A stretch of 64,000 bases of DNA from Deltaproteobacteria bacterium (GTDB taxonomy: Bacteria > Desulfobacterota > DSM-4660 > Desulfatiglandales > Desulfatiglandaceae). Below are positions 25,206 to 35,574 of this stretch, piece by piece (within the stretch, counting starts at the first letter, position 1; every line of letters begins with the position of its first letter). The notes beneath the pieces were generated by a model. It saw only the letters and a program-made list of their open reading frames with translations, made no database searches and had not been told where the DNA came from. The translations under genes were made by a program, and so were the position numbers. Location: contig JAFDIV010000007.1 in assembly GCA_019307815.1 (NCBI GenBank), forward strand, positions 1 to 64,000. The letters are read 5' to 3'.

Positions 25206-26393
25206 CTATAAGCCCTTTACCTTTTTTATCGCCTTCTCAAATCCTGGCAATGCCCTTTCAATGACATCATCACTGACACAATAGGCGATCCTGAAATGCC
25301 CCGGTCCTCCAAATCCACTTCCCGGGACCGTAAGGATATTCTCTTCCTGAAGCTGGGCCACAAAGGCCACATCATCCTCAACAGGGGTCCTGGGAAACAG
25401 GTAAAAGGCCCCTTCAGGCCTTACGAATTCATAGCCAAAGGAAGAAAAGGCCTCACACAACATATCCCGCCTTCTTTGGTAGACTGAAATATCCACCCTC
25501 TGATCCAACAGCCGTGCTATCACCCTCTGCATAAGGGCCGGAGCATTAACGTAGCCCAACGTCCTGTTGGATAGAACCATGCCTCCGATAATCATATCCC
25601 TGTCAGAGACCTCGGGGTGCACCGCCGCATACCCGATCCGTTCCCCAGGAAGGGACAAGTCCTTTGAAAAGGATGTTGCTACAAATGTCTCATTATACGC
25701 ATCAAACACGCTGGGAACGGTCGTACCATCGTATACAATATTTCTGTAAGGCTCATCAGAAATAAGATAAATTGGCTCACCCCGCCTTTGGCTGTGATGC
25801 CTCAAAAGTTGGCCCAGGGAGTCCAGCTCCTCCTTCGTATATATGCGACCCGTGGGATTGTTCGGAGAATTTATCAGCACGGCCTTGGTCTTATCAGTAA
25901 TGGCCTCTTCAATGGCCTCAAGGTCCAATGAAAAATCGGGCCTGGTGTAGACCAGCTTGGGCACTCCTTGATGATTATCCAAATAGAAATTATACTCCAC
26001 AAAGTAGGGTTTGGGAATAATCACCTCTTCCCCAGGATTCAGAATAGTCTTAAGTATCACATTCAAGGCGCCCCCGGCCCCCGTGCTCATAACGATCTCA
26101 TCGGGGCCGAATGTGGTCTGGTTATAGCTGTTCAAGTAATCCGCAACAGCCTGTCTGGTCTCCACAAATCCTGCATTGGGCATATATCCATGGAGGCCCG
26201 GCGTGGTATCCTCGATCAGCTCCCTGAGAACCTCCCTGAATGACGGAGGTGGTTCCAAATCAGGATTGCCCAGGCTAAAGTCAAACACATTTTCTGGGCC
26301 GTACTTTTCTTTCAGTCGTTTGCCTTCCTCGAACATCTTTCGAATCCAAGAGGACCTTTTGATGGATTCCTGAATCTTACGTGAAACAGCCAT
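25206..26393 (-). CDS. Class I/II PLP aminotransferase (aspartate aminotransferase type)
   Basis: A 395-residue fold-type I aminotransferase. Substrate-side and cofactor motifs: GNPDLEPP near residue 42, GAGGALNV, NSPNNPTGRIY near 180, SDEPYRN near 213, and the PLP-binding lysine in ATSFSKDLSLPGERIGY near 240. The C-terminal FRIAYC holds the carboxylate-binding arginine. Family members use aspartate, alanine or aromatic amino acids; the exact substrate cannot be read here. GGGAGG precedes the ATG. The downstream NIL-ferredoxin points weakly to aspartate-family/methionine metabolism. Confidence 0.88.
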   Translation of the reverse strand: MAVSRKIQESIKRSSWIRKMFEEGKRLKEKYGPENVFDFSLGNPDLEPPPSFREVLRELIEDTTPGLHGYMPNAGFVETRQAVADYLNSYNQTTFGPDEIVMSTGAGGALNVILKTILNPGEEVIIPKPYFVEYNFYLDNHQGVPKLVYTRPDFSLDLEAIEEAITDKTKAVLINSPNNPTGRIYTKEELDSLGQLLRHHSQRRGEPIYLISDEPYRNIVYDGTTVPSVFDAYNETFVATSFSKDLSLPGERIGYAAVHPEVSDRDMIIGGMVLSNRTLGYVNAPALMQRVIARLLDQRVDISVYQRRRDMLCEAFSSFGYEFVRPEGAFYLFPRTPVEDDVAFVAQLQEENILTVPGSGFGGPGHFRIAYCVSDDVIERALPGFEKAIKKVKGL

Positions 26394-26420
26394 AGATTCC
26401 TCCCTTTTATTCGTTTAGAT

Positions 26421-26453
26421 AGGTAAACATACCTTTTTCTTGTTTATTGTCAA
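26421..26453 (-). promoter_or_regulatory. Promoter of the aminotransferase gene with an overlapping inverted repeat
   Basis: On the minus strand TTGACA (26453-26448) and TATGTT (26431-26426) are 16 bp apart. The -10 lies within AGGTA-AACA-TACCT (26421-26434), a 5-bp inverted repeat that could be an operator. The transcript would have a leader of roughly 25 nt. Confidence 0.5.
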
Positions 26454-26510
26454 CACAAAAGCCCACATATGCGCCTTGACACCACCATGGCTTTTGATTA
26501 GTCTGAATTT

Positions 26511-26550
26511 ATTAGGTTGAATCCATCAATAAGTCAAAGATTCCTGGATA
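26511..26550 (+). repeat. Interspersed ATCCATAA...TTTCCGGAT repeat, copy B
   Basis: ATTAGGTTGAATCCATCAAT followed by AAGTCAAAGATTCCTGGATA matches copy A at 19388-19428 over about 40 bp with a few substitutions and small indels. Confidence 0.5.
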
Positions 26551-26695
26551 CAGCCCCAATAGTGAACTATTAGGAACTCGGTCTCTGGCTACGGTTTTGG
26601 GTCCAATGAAATGTTAAAAAACAGGAAAATTTCAGCTTCCTGAGGGGCAGGGAATTATGCCAACTAGGGGCTATCCACGGAGGTATTAAATCAAC

Positions 26696-27862
26696 ATGGC
26701 TCACAAGCGCAGAACCATCGCCATATTGACAGGAGGCGGCGACGTCCCTGGTTTGAATGCCTGTATCAAGACCCTGGTCTACCGGGCAAACAGTGAAGGG
26801 TTGCAGGTACTTGGCATACGCCGAGGCTGGGCCGGCATTTTGGAATATAATCGTGATGACCCCCAGTCTGCCACCAAGTGTTACCAAGAACTGCTGCCCC
26901 CAGAGGTAAGAACCATTGACCGTTACGGGGGCACTTACCTACATACATCGCGGACCAATCCCAGTGCCACAAGGAAAAAAGATGCACCGGACTTTCTGAA
27001 AAACCGCTTTCATACGGATGATGATATCATCGACTTTACCGACCACGTGATCTCGAACTTAGAGGCCTTGAAGGTAGAGGCCATCATCCCCATAGGAGGC
27101 GATGACACCCTCAGCTTTGCTGAGCGGCTACATCGTGAGGGATTCCCCGTGATCGCCATACCCAAGACCATGGACAATGATGTGTTCGGTACGGATTACT
27201 GTATTGGATTTTCAACTGCCGTCACCAGAGGAGTAAGTTTTATCCATGCCCTCCGTACCTGCGCAGGCTCCCATGAACGGATAGCCGTCATTGAACTTTT
27301 CGGCAGGTATTGTGGTGAGACCTCTCTTATATCCGCCTATCTGGCCGGGGTGGATAGGGCCATTATATCCGAGGTGCCCTTTGACCCGGAAAAACTTGCA
27401 GAACTGGTTCTGAAAGACAAAAAGGCCAATCCCAAGAACTATGCCATGGTAACCATTTCAGAGGGAGCCCGCATGATCGGCGGGGATATGTTTGCATCCG
27501 GTGAATCGGACGCCTATGGCCATAAAAAACTGGGAGGCATTGGTGAGAAAACCGGGATTATTCTTAAGGAGTTGACAGGCGAAGATGTCCTTAACCAAAG
27601 GCTGTCTTACTTGATGAGAAGTGGGCCACCAGATTCTTTGGATCTCATGGTGGCAGTGAATTTCGCCAATATGGCCATAGACCTCTTCCTTAAGCAGACC
27701 TTCGGCAGGTTGGTGGCCCTGAGTAGAGGCATCTACACTGACATTCCATTGAGTACAATCACCACAGGCCAAAAACGAGTTGACGTGAGAGAACTCTATG
27801 ATGTGGAGGAATATCGACCTAAAGTCCGCCACGTGGGGGGTAAACCCATGTTTCTCTACTAA
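26696..27862 (+). CDS. 6-Phosphofructokinase, probably PPi-dependent
   Basis: A 388-residue PfkA-superfamily enzyme that phosphorylates fructose 6-phosphate (or works in reverse in gluconeogenesis). The start [11 protein letters not shown] is the phosphate loop. The donor-site signature reads IGGDDT (about residue 135) instead of GGDGS, and the catalytic loop reads PKTMDND instead of GTIDND. An aspartate in the first and lysine in the second are the known markers of pyrophosphate-dependent enzymes, so PPi is the predicted donor and the reaction reversible. Repeat copies B and C flank the gene on both sides. Single-gene unit as far as visible. Confidence 0.9.
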   Translation: MAHKRRTIAILTGGGDVPGLNACIKTLVYRANSEGLQVLGIRRGWAGILEYNRDDPQSATKCYQELLPPEVRTIDRYGGTYLHTSRTNPSATRKKDAPDFLKNRFHTDDDIIDFTDHVISNLEALKVEAIIPIGGDDTLSFAERLHREGFPVIAIPKTMDNDVFGTDYCIGFSTAVTRGVSFIHALRTCAGSHERIAVIELFGRYCGETSLISAYLAGVDRAIISEVPFDPEKLAELVLKDKKANPKNYAMVTISEGARMIGGDMFASGESDAYGHKKLGGIGEKTGIILKELTGEDVLNQRLSYLMRSGPPDSLDLMVAVNFANMAIDLFLKQTFGRLVALSRGIYTDIPLSTITTGQKRVDVRELYDVEEYRPKVRHVGGKPMFLY

Positions 27863-27898
27863 TATGGAACGTCTTGGAAATCCTACAACCTTATAGAG

Positions 27899-27930
27899 CG
27901 TCCATCCATAAGCCAAAAGTTTCCGGATGG
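27899..27930 (+). repeat. Interspersed ATCCATAA...TTTCCGGAT repeat, copy C
   Basis: CGTCCATCCATAAGCC followed by AAAAGTTTCCGGATGG shares the second half of copies A and B. CCATCC and GGATGG at its ends are inverted repeats, so it can fold into a hairpin after the phosphofructokinase gene. Confidence 0.5.
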
Positions 27931-28161
27931 GCACAAATCAAGTTGCCATATCAGGAGGACCTGTTTCAAGTATCATAGGGATAGAAGCACACCAGCTTTT
28001 GGAAGCTCGGCCCTTCCCCAAGAAACACGCTAAAGAGGCCTTCCCGTTTGTATCACCTTCTTTCATAATGTGCGTGTTCGTCAGATAGGGGGATCTTCGT
28101 CTGTAGGAAAGATGAAACAGCCATGAGAGGCAAAAGGGGATATATCAAGGTCAGTTAATCT

Positions 28162-29229
28162 ATGATACCTAAAGCCAAAAGAAAAAAGACAAAACAAATA
28201 ATGGTGGGATCTGTACCCATTGGGGGTGGTGCACCTGTGGTAGTTCAGTCCATGACCAATACCGATACCCGGGACGTAAAGGCAACCGTGGGGCAAATTC
28301 AAAGACTCACAGAAGCAGGGTGCGAAATCGTTCGAGTGGCGGTGCCTGATGAGAAGGCCGCTCATGCCCTTTCAGAAATCAAGGCACAGATCAAGATTCC
28401 CCTCATTGCAGATATCCATTTTGACCATCGCCTAGCTGTAGCCGCTGCCAAGGCCGGAGCTGACGCCCTCCGCATCAACCCCGGTAATATTGGAGCTCGA
28501 AAGGCTATTGAAAAGATAATTACTGTGGCCAAGGACAAGGGTATCCCCATACGGATTGGAGTCAATTCCGGCTCCCTTGAGCGGGATCTTGAGAAAAAAT
28601 ACAAGGGACCCACGCCTGAAGCCATGGTGGAAAGCGCCCTCAGGCATGTGGCTTTCTTTGAAAAAAGGGGCTTTAATCAACTTAAAATCTCCCTTAAATC
28701 ATCTTGTGTAACCGATACCATCAAGGCATATGAGCTTTTCAGCAAAAAGGCGGATTATCCATTGCATCTGGGTGTAACCGAGGCCGGAACCCTAGTCCCT
28801 GGCATCGTAAAGAGCGCCATCGGGATCGGGATTCTTCTATCCAAAGGCATCGGCGATACCTTTAGGGTCTCCCTGACATCGGACCCGGTCGATGAAGTAA
28901 GGGTAGCCTACGAGATCCTAAGGGCCCTTGATATAAGACACAGGGGGCCTGAAATCATTTCATGCCCCACATGCGGGAGATGTGAAATAGACCTCCTCCA
29001 TTTGGCCAAGACAGTGGAGACCGCCCTGCTTGGGATAGAGGCCTCACCCAAAGTGGCCATCATGGGCTGTGTGGTCAATGGGCCAGGGGAGGCCAAAGAG
29101 GCAGACATCGGTATTGCCGGCGGACGAGGCCAGGGGATCCTTTTTAAAAAGGGAAAAGTCGTGAAGAAGATTCCAGAAAGGGACCTTGCACGGATTCTGA
29201 TCCAAGAAGTGAAAAAGATGGTTGAATAG
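28162..29229 (+). CDS. ispG: 4-Hydroxy-3-methylbut-2-enyl diphosphate synthase (IspG/GcpE)
   Basis: A 355-residue iron-sulfur enzyme of the non-mevalonate isoprenoid pathway; it reduces MEcPP to HMBPP. The TIM-barrel start [12 protein letters not shown] and LIADIHFDH are typical, and the C-terminal cluster ligands are visible as CPTCGRC (about residue 273) and the cysteine of GCVVNGPGE (about 306). The length matches the short bacterial class without the plant-type insertion. A weak AAGG site precedes the ATG. It is followed 31 bp later by proS on the same strand. Confidence 0.96.
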   Translation: MIPKAKRKKTKQIMVGSVPIGGGAPVVVQSMTNTDTRDVKATVGQIQRLTEAGCEIVRVAVPDEKAAHALSEIKAQIKIPLIADIHFDHRLAVAAAKAGADALRINPGNIGARKAIEKIITVAKDKGIPIRIGVNSGSLERDLEKKYKGPTPEAMVESALRHVAFFEKRGFNQLKISLKSSCVTDTIKAYELFSKKADYPLHLGVTEAGTLVPGIVKSAIGIGILLSKGIGDTFRVSLTSDPVDEVRVAYEILRALDIRHRGPEIISCPTCGRCEIDLLHLAKTVETALLGIEASPKVAIMGCVVNGPGEAKEADIGIAGGRGQGILFKKGKVVKKIPERDLARILIQEVKKMVE

Positions 29230-29260
29230 TTTACCCATTGAAAGGAGGATAAATCGGCGA

Positions 29261-30997
29261 ATGAGGTACTCAAAATATTTTATTCCCACCTACCGTGAAA
29301 TTCCCTCAGAGGCAGAGGTTGTCAGCCATCAATTGATGCTCAAGGCAGGGTTGATACGGAAATTGACCGCTGGTATTTACACCTATCTTCCTGCCGGCCT
29401 ACGGGCCATAAGGAAGGTGGAAACCATTATCAGGGAAGAGATGAATCGGGCAGGCGCCATTGAACTGCTCATGCCGGCTGTCCAGCCTGCTGAACTGTGG
29501 CAGGAAAGTGGAAGATGGGATCTCTATGGAAAAGAGCTTCTTCGCTTTAGGGATCGGCACAACCGGGAGGCCTGTTTTGCCCCAACCCATGAGGAGGTCA
29601 TCACCGATCTTGTGCGCAGGGAAATCCGCTCATACAAACAGATGCCAGTCAATTTTTATCAAATCCAGACAAAATTCCGAGATGAAATAAGGCCCAGATT
29701 CGGGCTCATGCGCGGACGTGAGTTTATCATGAAGGACGCATATAGCTTTGACGTGGACGAAGAGGCTGCAAATAAGAGCTATGAGCGCATGTATGAAGCC
29801 TATACCAGGATTTTTACCAGGTGTGGTTTGAGGTTCAGGGCAGTGGAGGCAGACACAGGTGCCATTGGTGGTAGTTACTCCCATGAGTTTATGGTGCTTG
29901 CTGATACGGGTGAGGATCAAATCGTCAATTGCCTAAAGTGCCAGTACGCAGCCAACTTGGAAAAGGCCGAAATCCGGCCCCTTGATTCTGCCTCAGCCAC
30001 CGGAAGCCAAGGAGATGACAAACCGCAACCCATGGAAGAGGTGAAAACGCCTGATATAAGAACTGTGGATCAATTGACCCAGTTCTTATCCATAAGCCCG
30101 CGCCAGTTGATCAAGACATTGATTTACGAGGCTGACGGGGAGCCGATCGGGGTCTTGGTAAGGGGAGATCATGAGATAAACGAGACCAAGCTGAAGAACT
30201 TTCTGGGTGCTGAGTCCGTGGAGCTAGCCCCCCCAGACTTGGTAGAGGAAGTGACGGGCGCACCCATGGGATTTGCCGGCCCTGTGGGGCTTAAGATTAG
30301 GCTGCTTGCCGACCACAGTATAAAAGGAATGAAGAATGTGGTCACTGGCGCCAACAAATCGGATCTCCACCTCAAAAATGTAAATATAGGGCGGGACTTT
30401 GAAGTGGACAGGTTTGCTGACCTGAGACTAATCACGCCGGAGGACAACTGTCCTCGATGCGGTGGACAAATCGCCTTCAGTAGGGGTATTGAGGTAGGGC
30501 ACATCTTTAAGCTGGGCACAAAATACAGCAAGCCATTGAAGGCCTTTTTCCTGGATGAACGGGGTGAAGAGCGGCCAGTTGTTATGGGCTGTTACGGAAT
30601 AGGCGTAGGAAGGACGGTCGCTGCTGCCATAGAGCAAAACCACGATGAGCATGGCATCATTTTCCCTATCCCCATTTCTCCCTTTGAAGTGGTCATCCTT
30701 CCCCTCCAAATGCACGACCCAGATGTAAAGGAGACAGCTGAGGGGCTTTACACCCAACTAATGAAAAAAGGGATTGATGTGCTTTTGGATGACAGGGAAG
30801 AACGACCTGGTGTAAAATTTAATGATGCAGACCTATTGGGCACACCTGTGCGTGTCACCATAGGACAAAAGGCGATGAAGGAGGGAAAACTGGAGATAAA
30901 ACTTAGGAGCGAAAAGACCTTTACGGAGGTTCAGGTGGGAGACGCGCTTTCTGCCGTATTGGAAACCGTGCAGAGGCTCCATGATTCGATTCAGTGA
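29261..30997 (+). CDS. proS: Prolyl-tRNA synthetase (bacterial type, with editing domain)
   Basis: Class II synthetase that charges tRNA-Pro. An open frame begins at 29222, but the ATG at 29261 follows AAAGGAGG and starts with the family sequence [20 protein letters not shown], giving 578 residues. Motif 2 reads [21 protein letters not shown] near residue 140-160; motif 3 is GCYGIGVGR near 445. The YbaK-like insertion of about 180 residues between motifs 2 and 3, which hydrolyses Ala-tRNA-Pro, is present. The C-terminal anticodon-binding domain is complete. It overlaps the next gene by 17 bp. Confidence 0.96.
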   Translation: MRYSKYFIPTYREIPSEAEVVSHQLMLKAGLIRKLTAGIYTYLPAGLRAIRKVETIIREEMNRAGAIELLMPAVQPAELWQESGRWDLYGKELLRFRDRHNREACFAPTHEEVITDLVRREIRSYKQMPVNFYQIQTKFRDEIRPRFGLMRGREFIMKDAYSFDVDEEAANKSYERMYEAYTRIFTRCGLRFRAVEADTGAIGGSYSHEFMVLADTGEDQIVNCLKCQYAANLEKAEIRPLDSASATGSQGDDKPQPMEEVKTPDIRTVDQLTQFLSISPRQLIKTLIYEADGEPIGVLVRGDHEINETKLKNFLGAESVELAPPDLVEEVTGAPMGFAGPVGLKIRLLADHSIKGMKNVVTGANKSDLHLKNVNIGRDFEVDRFADLRLITPEDNCPRCGGQIAFSRGIEVGHIFKLGTKYSKPLKAFFLDERGEERPVVMGCYGIGVGRTVAAAIEQNHDEHGIIFPIPISPFEVVILPLQMHDPDVKETAEGLYTQLMKKGIDVLLDDREERPGVKFNDADLLGTPVRVTIGQKAMKEGKLEIKLRSEKTFTEVQVGDALSAVLETVQRLHDSIQ

Positions 30998-33125
30998 CAT
31001 AACCAACCAAATACTCAAGTACCACCCTAAGGCCAATCTAGACCTGGTGGAAAAGGCCTACGTGTATTCGGCCAAGGTCCACCAGGGGCAAATTCGGCTC
31101 TCCGGTGAGCCATATCTATCTCACCCCTTGGAAGTGGCATACATTCTGGCCACCATGAAAATGGATACCATCTGTATCGTGGCTGGGCTTCTGCACGATA
31201 CCTTGGAAGATACCCAGGCAAGCTATGAGGAAATCAAAAGGCTGTTTGGAGAGGAAACAGCCGTTATTGTAGATGGGGTTACAAAAATCAGTCGAATGCG
31301 TTTTTCCAGTGCCCAGGAAAGACAGGCAGAAAATATTCGAAAGATGATTCTCGCCATGTCGGCTGACATCCGGGTGATCTTGGTCAAGCTGGCCGATAGA
31401 CTGCACAACATGAGGACCCTAGGCTACCAGCCCCCTGATAAGCAAAAAAGGATTGCCCGGGAAACCTTGGACATTTACGCACCCCTTGCGGGTAGAATGG
31501 GTATCTATTGGATAAAGTCGGATCTGGAAGATCTCAGTCTCTATTATCTGGAGCCTGAAATTTACAACAAGATCAAAAGCGAAATCGCCAGAAAGAAGGG
31601 GGAGAGGGAAAAATTTATCCAGGAGGTCTGTAACCTGCTTTCCACCCGGCTCTTCGAACTGGGAATAAAGGCCACTGTAAAGGGCAGGCACAAGCATTTT
31701 TATAGCATCTACAAGAAAATGGTGGACCAGGACCTGAGCGTGGACCAGGTTTACGACATACTGGCCTTTCGGGTGATCGTCCAATCGGTAAAAGAGTGTT
31801 ACGAGGCCCTAGGGCACATTCACTCCATGTGGAAGCCTGTTCCCGGCCGCTTTAAGGACTACATCTCCGTGCCCAAAATGAACATGTACCAATCCCTCCA
31901 TACCACCGTAATAGGCCCCCTGGGTGAAATCATGGAGATCCAGATAAGAACTTGGGAAATGGACACCATTGCTGAACAGGGTATTGCTGCCCATTGGAAA
32001 TACAAGGAAGGAGGTGCAGCCAGCAAGACCGACGAAAAGCAATTTGCATGGTTGAGACAATTACTGGAGTGGCAGCAGAATTTGCGGGACCCCACGGAAT
32101 TCCTGGAATCTGTGCGCATGGACCTGTTTCCCAATGAGGTCTATGTGTTCACACCTAGGGGAGAGGTTAAGGAATTCCCCAAAGGGGCCACGCCCGTGGA
32201 CTTTGCATACAGTATTCACTCAGAGGTAGGCCAGCATTGTATGGGGGCCAAGGTCAACGGCAAAATGGTCCCATTGCGCTACCAATTGAAAAACGGCGAT
32301 GTGGTGGAAATCATCACTTCGCCCAAGGCCCATCCCAGCAAGGATTGGCTGGAATTTGTAAAGACCCCTAAGGCCAGAAACAAGATCAGACAATGGATCA
32401 ATAATCAGGAAAGGGAAGAAAGCATCGCCATTGGGAAAAATATTTTAGAGAGGGCCCTTGAGCAGATTCCAAATCTGGAATTGGCAAATCTCCAAAAAAA
32501 CGGAGACCTTGCCTCTGTAGCCAAAGACCTTTCTTTCCACTCTGTAGAGGATCTTTTTGCACAGATTGGTTTTGGGAAAATATCCTCTAAACAGGTGCTC
32601 GGGCGCCTTAGACAAAAGCTGGGTCTGGAGGAAGAAAAACCTCCCGGTATTGTCAGCAAAATGGTCAGGCGCCTAAAGCGCCGCAAACCTGCAAAAGGGA
32701 TCAAGGTGAGGGGGATCAGTGACGTATTAGTGAGGTTTGCACACTGTTGCAATCCCCTCCCGGGGGAAGAAGTCATTGGTTACATCACACGAGGAAGGGG
32801 TATCACCATACACCACAAGGACTGTGCACACATAAAAGATGCCGACCCGGACCGGCTGGTCGATGTTACATGGGAATCAACAGAAGACGACGTCTACCTA
32901 GCAAGACTAAAGGTGACCAGCATTGATAAAAAAGGCATTTTGGCCGACATCAGCGCAGCAATTGCTCAAAAGGATGCCAATATTATTCAGGCTGAGATAA
33001 AAACTACCACAGACAAAAAGGGTATCGCCCTATTTACCATTGAGGTGGAAGACTATCTCCATCTAAAACAAATCCTGGACGCCATCAAAAAGGTCAAAAA
33101 TGTATTGGCAGTGGAGCGCATTTAA
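30981..33125 (+). CDS. Bifunctional (p)ppGpp synthetase/hydrolase (Rel/SpoT)
   Basis: A 714-residue long RSH protein controlling the stringent response. The HD hydrolase domain is intact (H-residues in SHPLEV, and LLHDTLEDT near 71-78). The synthetase domain carries [13 protein letters not shown] and GRFKDYIS; the RxKD motif is the type seen in bifunctional enzymes, not the ExDD of synthetase-only RelA. TGS ([16 protein letters not shown]) and a C-terminal ACT domain follow. Probably the only long RSH enzyme of the cell. It starts inside the last codons of proS, so translation is likely coupled. Confidence 0.95.
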   Translation: MIRFSDITNQILKYHPKANLDLVEKAYVYSAKVHQGQIRLSGEPYLSHPLEVAYILATMKMDTICIVAGLLHDTLEDTQASYEEIKRLFGEETAVIVDGVTKISRMRFSSAQERQAENIRKMILAMSADIRVILVKLADRLHNMRTLGYQPPDKQKRIARETLDIYAPLAGRMGIYWIKSDLEDLSLYYLEPEIYNKIKSEIARKKGEREKFIQEVCNLLSTRLFELGIKATVKGRHKHFYSIYKKMVDQDLSVDQVYDILAFRVIVQSVKECYEALGHIHSMWKPVPGRFKDYISVPKMNMYQSLHTTVIGPLGEIMEIQIRTWEMDTIAEQGIAAHWKYKEGGAASKTDEKQFAWLRQLLEWQQNLRDPTEFLESVRMDLFPNEVYVFTPRGEVKEFPKGATPVDFAYSIHSEVGQHCMGAKVNGKMVPLRYQLKNGDVVEIITSPKAHPSKDWLEFVKTPKARNKIRQWINNQEREESIAIGKNILERALEQIPNLELANLQKNGDLASVAKDLSFHSVEDLFAQIGFGKISSKQVLGRLRQKLGLEEEKPPGIVSKMVRRLKRRKPAKGIKVRGISDVLVRFAHCCNPLPGEEVIGYITRGRGITIHHKDCAHIKDADPDRLVDVTWESTEDDVYLARLKVTSIDKKGILADISAAIAQKDANIIQAEIKTTTDKKGIALFTIEVEDYLHLKQILDAIKKVKNVLAVERI

Positions 33126-33310
33126 GGCTTAACCACGCGACCGGATTTGATACAGCTGGTGCAGACCTTCATCCGCTTTACTCTTCCATTGTGGACGGTT
33201 CGCACTTTTTGGAGATTGGGCAGCCAGCGGGTTTTTGTCTTGTTATGGGCATGGCTTACATTGTAGCCAACCATGGGCTTTTTACCACAAATTTCACAGA
33301 CTTTAGACAT
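33122..33310 (-). CDS. rpmB: 50S ribosomal protein L28
   Basis: A 62-residue ribosomal protein. The ATG at 33310 follows GGAGGAG and opens [12 protein letters not shown]; an ATG-like extension upstream has no support. Two cysteine pairs (CEIC, CTSC) show the zinc-binding form. [13 protein letters not shown] and RVKRMKVC are typical L28 blocks. Its stop overlaps the stop of the rel gene on the other strand within one TTAA. It stands alone, without the rpmG often found beside it. Confidence 0.96.
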   Translation of the reverse strand: MSKVCEICGKKPMVGYNVSHAHNKTKTRWLPNLQKVRTVHNGRVKRMKVCTSCIKSGRVVKP

Positions 33311-33367
33311 ATAACAGTCTCCTCCGGGCCACGAAATCACTATTAAGTATCTAAATTAAAAATATTA

Positions 33368-33396
33368 ATTTTACCAACTATAGTTCCATTTGACAA
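33368..33396 (-). promoter_or_regulatory. Sigma-70 promoter for rpmB
   Basis: On the minus strand TTGTCA (33396-33391), 17 bp, TAAAAT (33373-33368); each hexamer has one mismatch. This leaves a leader of about 50 nt before the L28 start. Confidence 0.6.
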
Positions 33397-33420
33397 TAAT
33401 TTTTTCTTGAGATTTATCCT

Positions 33421-34884
33421 ATGCCAGGCACATCAAACTTTTACCCCCTATCCAAAGAGCTAAACACGATACCCAAACACCTCCACCATATCCATCTCAT
33501 GGGAATCTGTGGGACGGCAATGGCCTCCCTTGCCGGGGCACTGAAGGAACAGGGATATAAGGTCACAGGTTCGGACCGCAATGCCTATCCACCCATGAGC
33601 CTGTTCTTGGAAAAGATTCGTGTTCCCGTACTTCAAGGTTTCAAACCCGAGAATCTGGATCCCAGGCCTGACCTGGTTGTGGTGGGCAATGTTGTCACTA
33701 GGGAAAACCCAGAGGCAAAGGCCCTCGCCCAGCTCCATATTCCTTTTATCAGCCTTCCACAGGCCCTAAATCATTTTGTGATGAAGGGGAAAAAACGCAT
33801 TGTGATTGCTGGCACGCACGGCAAAACAACTACGTCGTCCCTTGCTGCCTGGGTACTGGAGGTAGCTGGTATGGACCCTGGATTCATGATCGGAGGGATT
33901 CCCCGGGACTTTGAAAAGGGCCTCAAGCTGGGCAATGGCGATTTTTTTGTAGTGGAGGGCGATGAATATGATACGGCCTTTTTTGACAAGGGACCTAAAT
34001 TCTTTCACTACAACCCCTGGGCCCTAATACTCACCAGCATAGAGTATGATCATGCGGATATTTACGATAACCTGGACCAACTTAAAGGCAATTTTTTGAG
34101 CCTTATCCAGCTTGTTCCAGGGCATGGATGCATTATCGCCAATGCCGAGGACCCATTGGTTATGGAGGCTGTCCAAAATACACCATGCCTTGTATATACC
34201 TATGGGATGGGTAAAGAGGCAGACTGCCGCCTAGTCCGAACCTCCAGGAATCAAGGGATGACCGAGGTTATACTTGCTGTAAAGGGAGGGGCAACCCTGC
34301 GGCTTTACACAGGCTTATATGGAAAGCATAACCTTTCCAACCTTATGGCGGTGGTTCTGCTTTCACAATGGCTTCACATTCCACAGCAGACTCTGAAAAA
34401 AGCGGCCATGACCTTTAGCGGTGTCAAAAGGAGACAGGAAGTCCTGGGAGAGGAAAAAGGTATCCTGGTATTGGATGACTTTGCCCATCACCCCACCGCA
34501 GTAAAAGAGACCATCAGGGCAGTAAAGGAGGCATTCCCTGAAAGAAGGCTCATAGCGGTCTTTGAACCGCGATCCAATTCCAGCAGGCGAAATGTATTTC
34601 AAGCAAAATACACCAAGTCCTTTGACATGGCCGATTTGGCCATGATACCAGAGCCACCCATGATGGAAAAGATTCCGGTTAAGGAAAGGTTCTCTTCCAG
34701 CAAACTTGTCCAAGACTTACAAAAAAAAGGTATAGAGGCCTACTATGTGCCCCAACCCGACAAATTGCTTCAGCAGCTCCTGTCCATGGTCAAACCCGGG
34801 GACACAGTCCTTTTCATGTCTAACGGGGACTTTGACAACCTACCTCATAGATTTTTGAAGTCCTTACGGATAGATCCCCCTTAA
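33421..34884 (+). CDS. mpl: UDP-MurNAc:tripeptide ligase Mpl (Mur ligase family)
   Basis: A 487-residue Mur ligase that in known cases reattaches recovered L-Ala-D-Glu-meso-DAP to UDP-MurNAc in peptidoglycan recycling. Diagnostic start HLMGICGTAMASLAG (about residue 22), ATP loop GTHGKTTTS near 131, VVEGDEYDTAFFDKG near 180, the HPTA block near 358 and EPRSNSSRR near 384. The EGDEYDTAFFDK wording separates Mpl from MurC. There is no good ribosome site before the ATG, so the start is the least certain part. It implies DAP-type peptidoglycan and muropeptide recycling. Confidence 0.9.
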   Translation: MPGTSNFYPLSKELNTIPKHLHHIHLMGICGTAMASLAGALKEQGYKVTGSDRNAYPPMSLFLEKIRVPVLQGFKPENLDPRPDLVVVGNVVTRENPEAKALAQLHIPFISLPQALNHFVMKGKKRIVIAGTHGKTTTSSLAAWVLEVAGMDPGFMIGGIPRDFEKGLKLGNGDFFVVEGDEYDTAFFDKGPKFFHYNPWALILTSIEYDHADIYDNLDQLKGNFLSLIQLVPGHGCIIANAEDPLVMEAVQNTPCLVYTYGMGKEADCRLVRTSRNQGMTEVILAVKGGATLRLYTGLYGKHNLSNLMAVVLLSQWLHIPQQTLKKAAMTFSGVKRRQEVLGEEKGILVLDDFAHHPTAVKETIRAVKEAFPERRLIAVFEPRSNSSRRNVFQAKYTKSFDMADLAMIPEPPMMEKIPVKERFSSSKLVQDLQKKGIEAYYVPQPDKLLQQLLSMVKPGDTVLFMSNGDFDNLPHRFLKSLRIDPP

Positions 34885-34996
34885 CACATGGGCCTTTGCC
34901 ACCCTGCACAATTTTTTGGTCCCTCTGGATTCCTGGGTCTCAGATGTGGTCTCCCCATAGCCAGTTGAACCACTTGGGCCTGGGCAGTGCTGATAA

Positions 34997-35404
<408 letters not shown>

Positions 35405-35574
35405 AATCAGCTAGGTGTTGTGCAGGCCGAGGCCTTCAAGGACTCCTGTTAGGGCAAGGGGTGGTGGCCATCTTTGCCCAGGGGCCCTTTTGAGCCATTC
35501 AAAACCCTTGCATTCTGCATGTCTATCTTATACCTTCCCGGCATAAAACAATCTGGCATTTACCTTCCCGGTAC

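Larger units (their letters stand above)
26394..26695. other. Divergent spacer between aminotransferase and phosphofructokinase genes
   Basis: Holds the aminotransferase promoter on the left, interspersed repeat copy B at 26511-26550, and the AGGTATT region before the phosphofructokinase ATG. No further open frame or hairpin stands out. Confidence 0.5.

Noticed and set aside
33390-33421. TTGACA just upstream of mpl as its promoter
   Set aside because: The matching -10 would overlap the ATG itself, so it cannot drive a normal mpl transcript; the same region better fits the rpmB promoter on the other strand.
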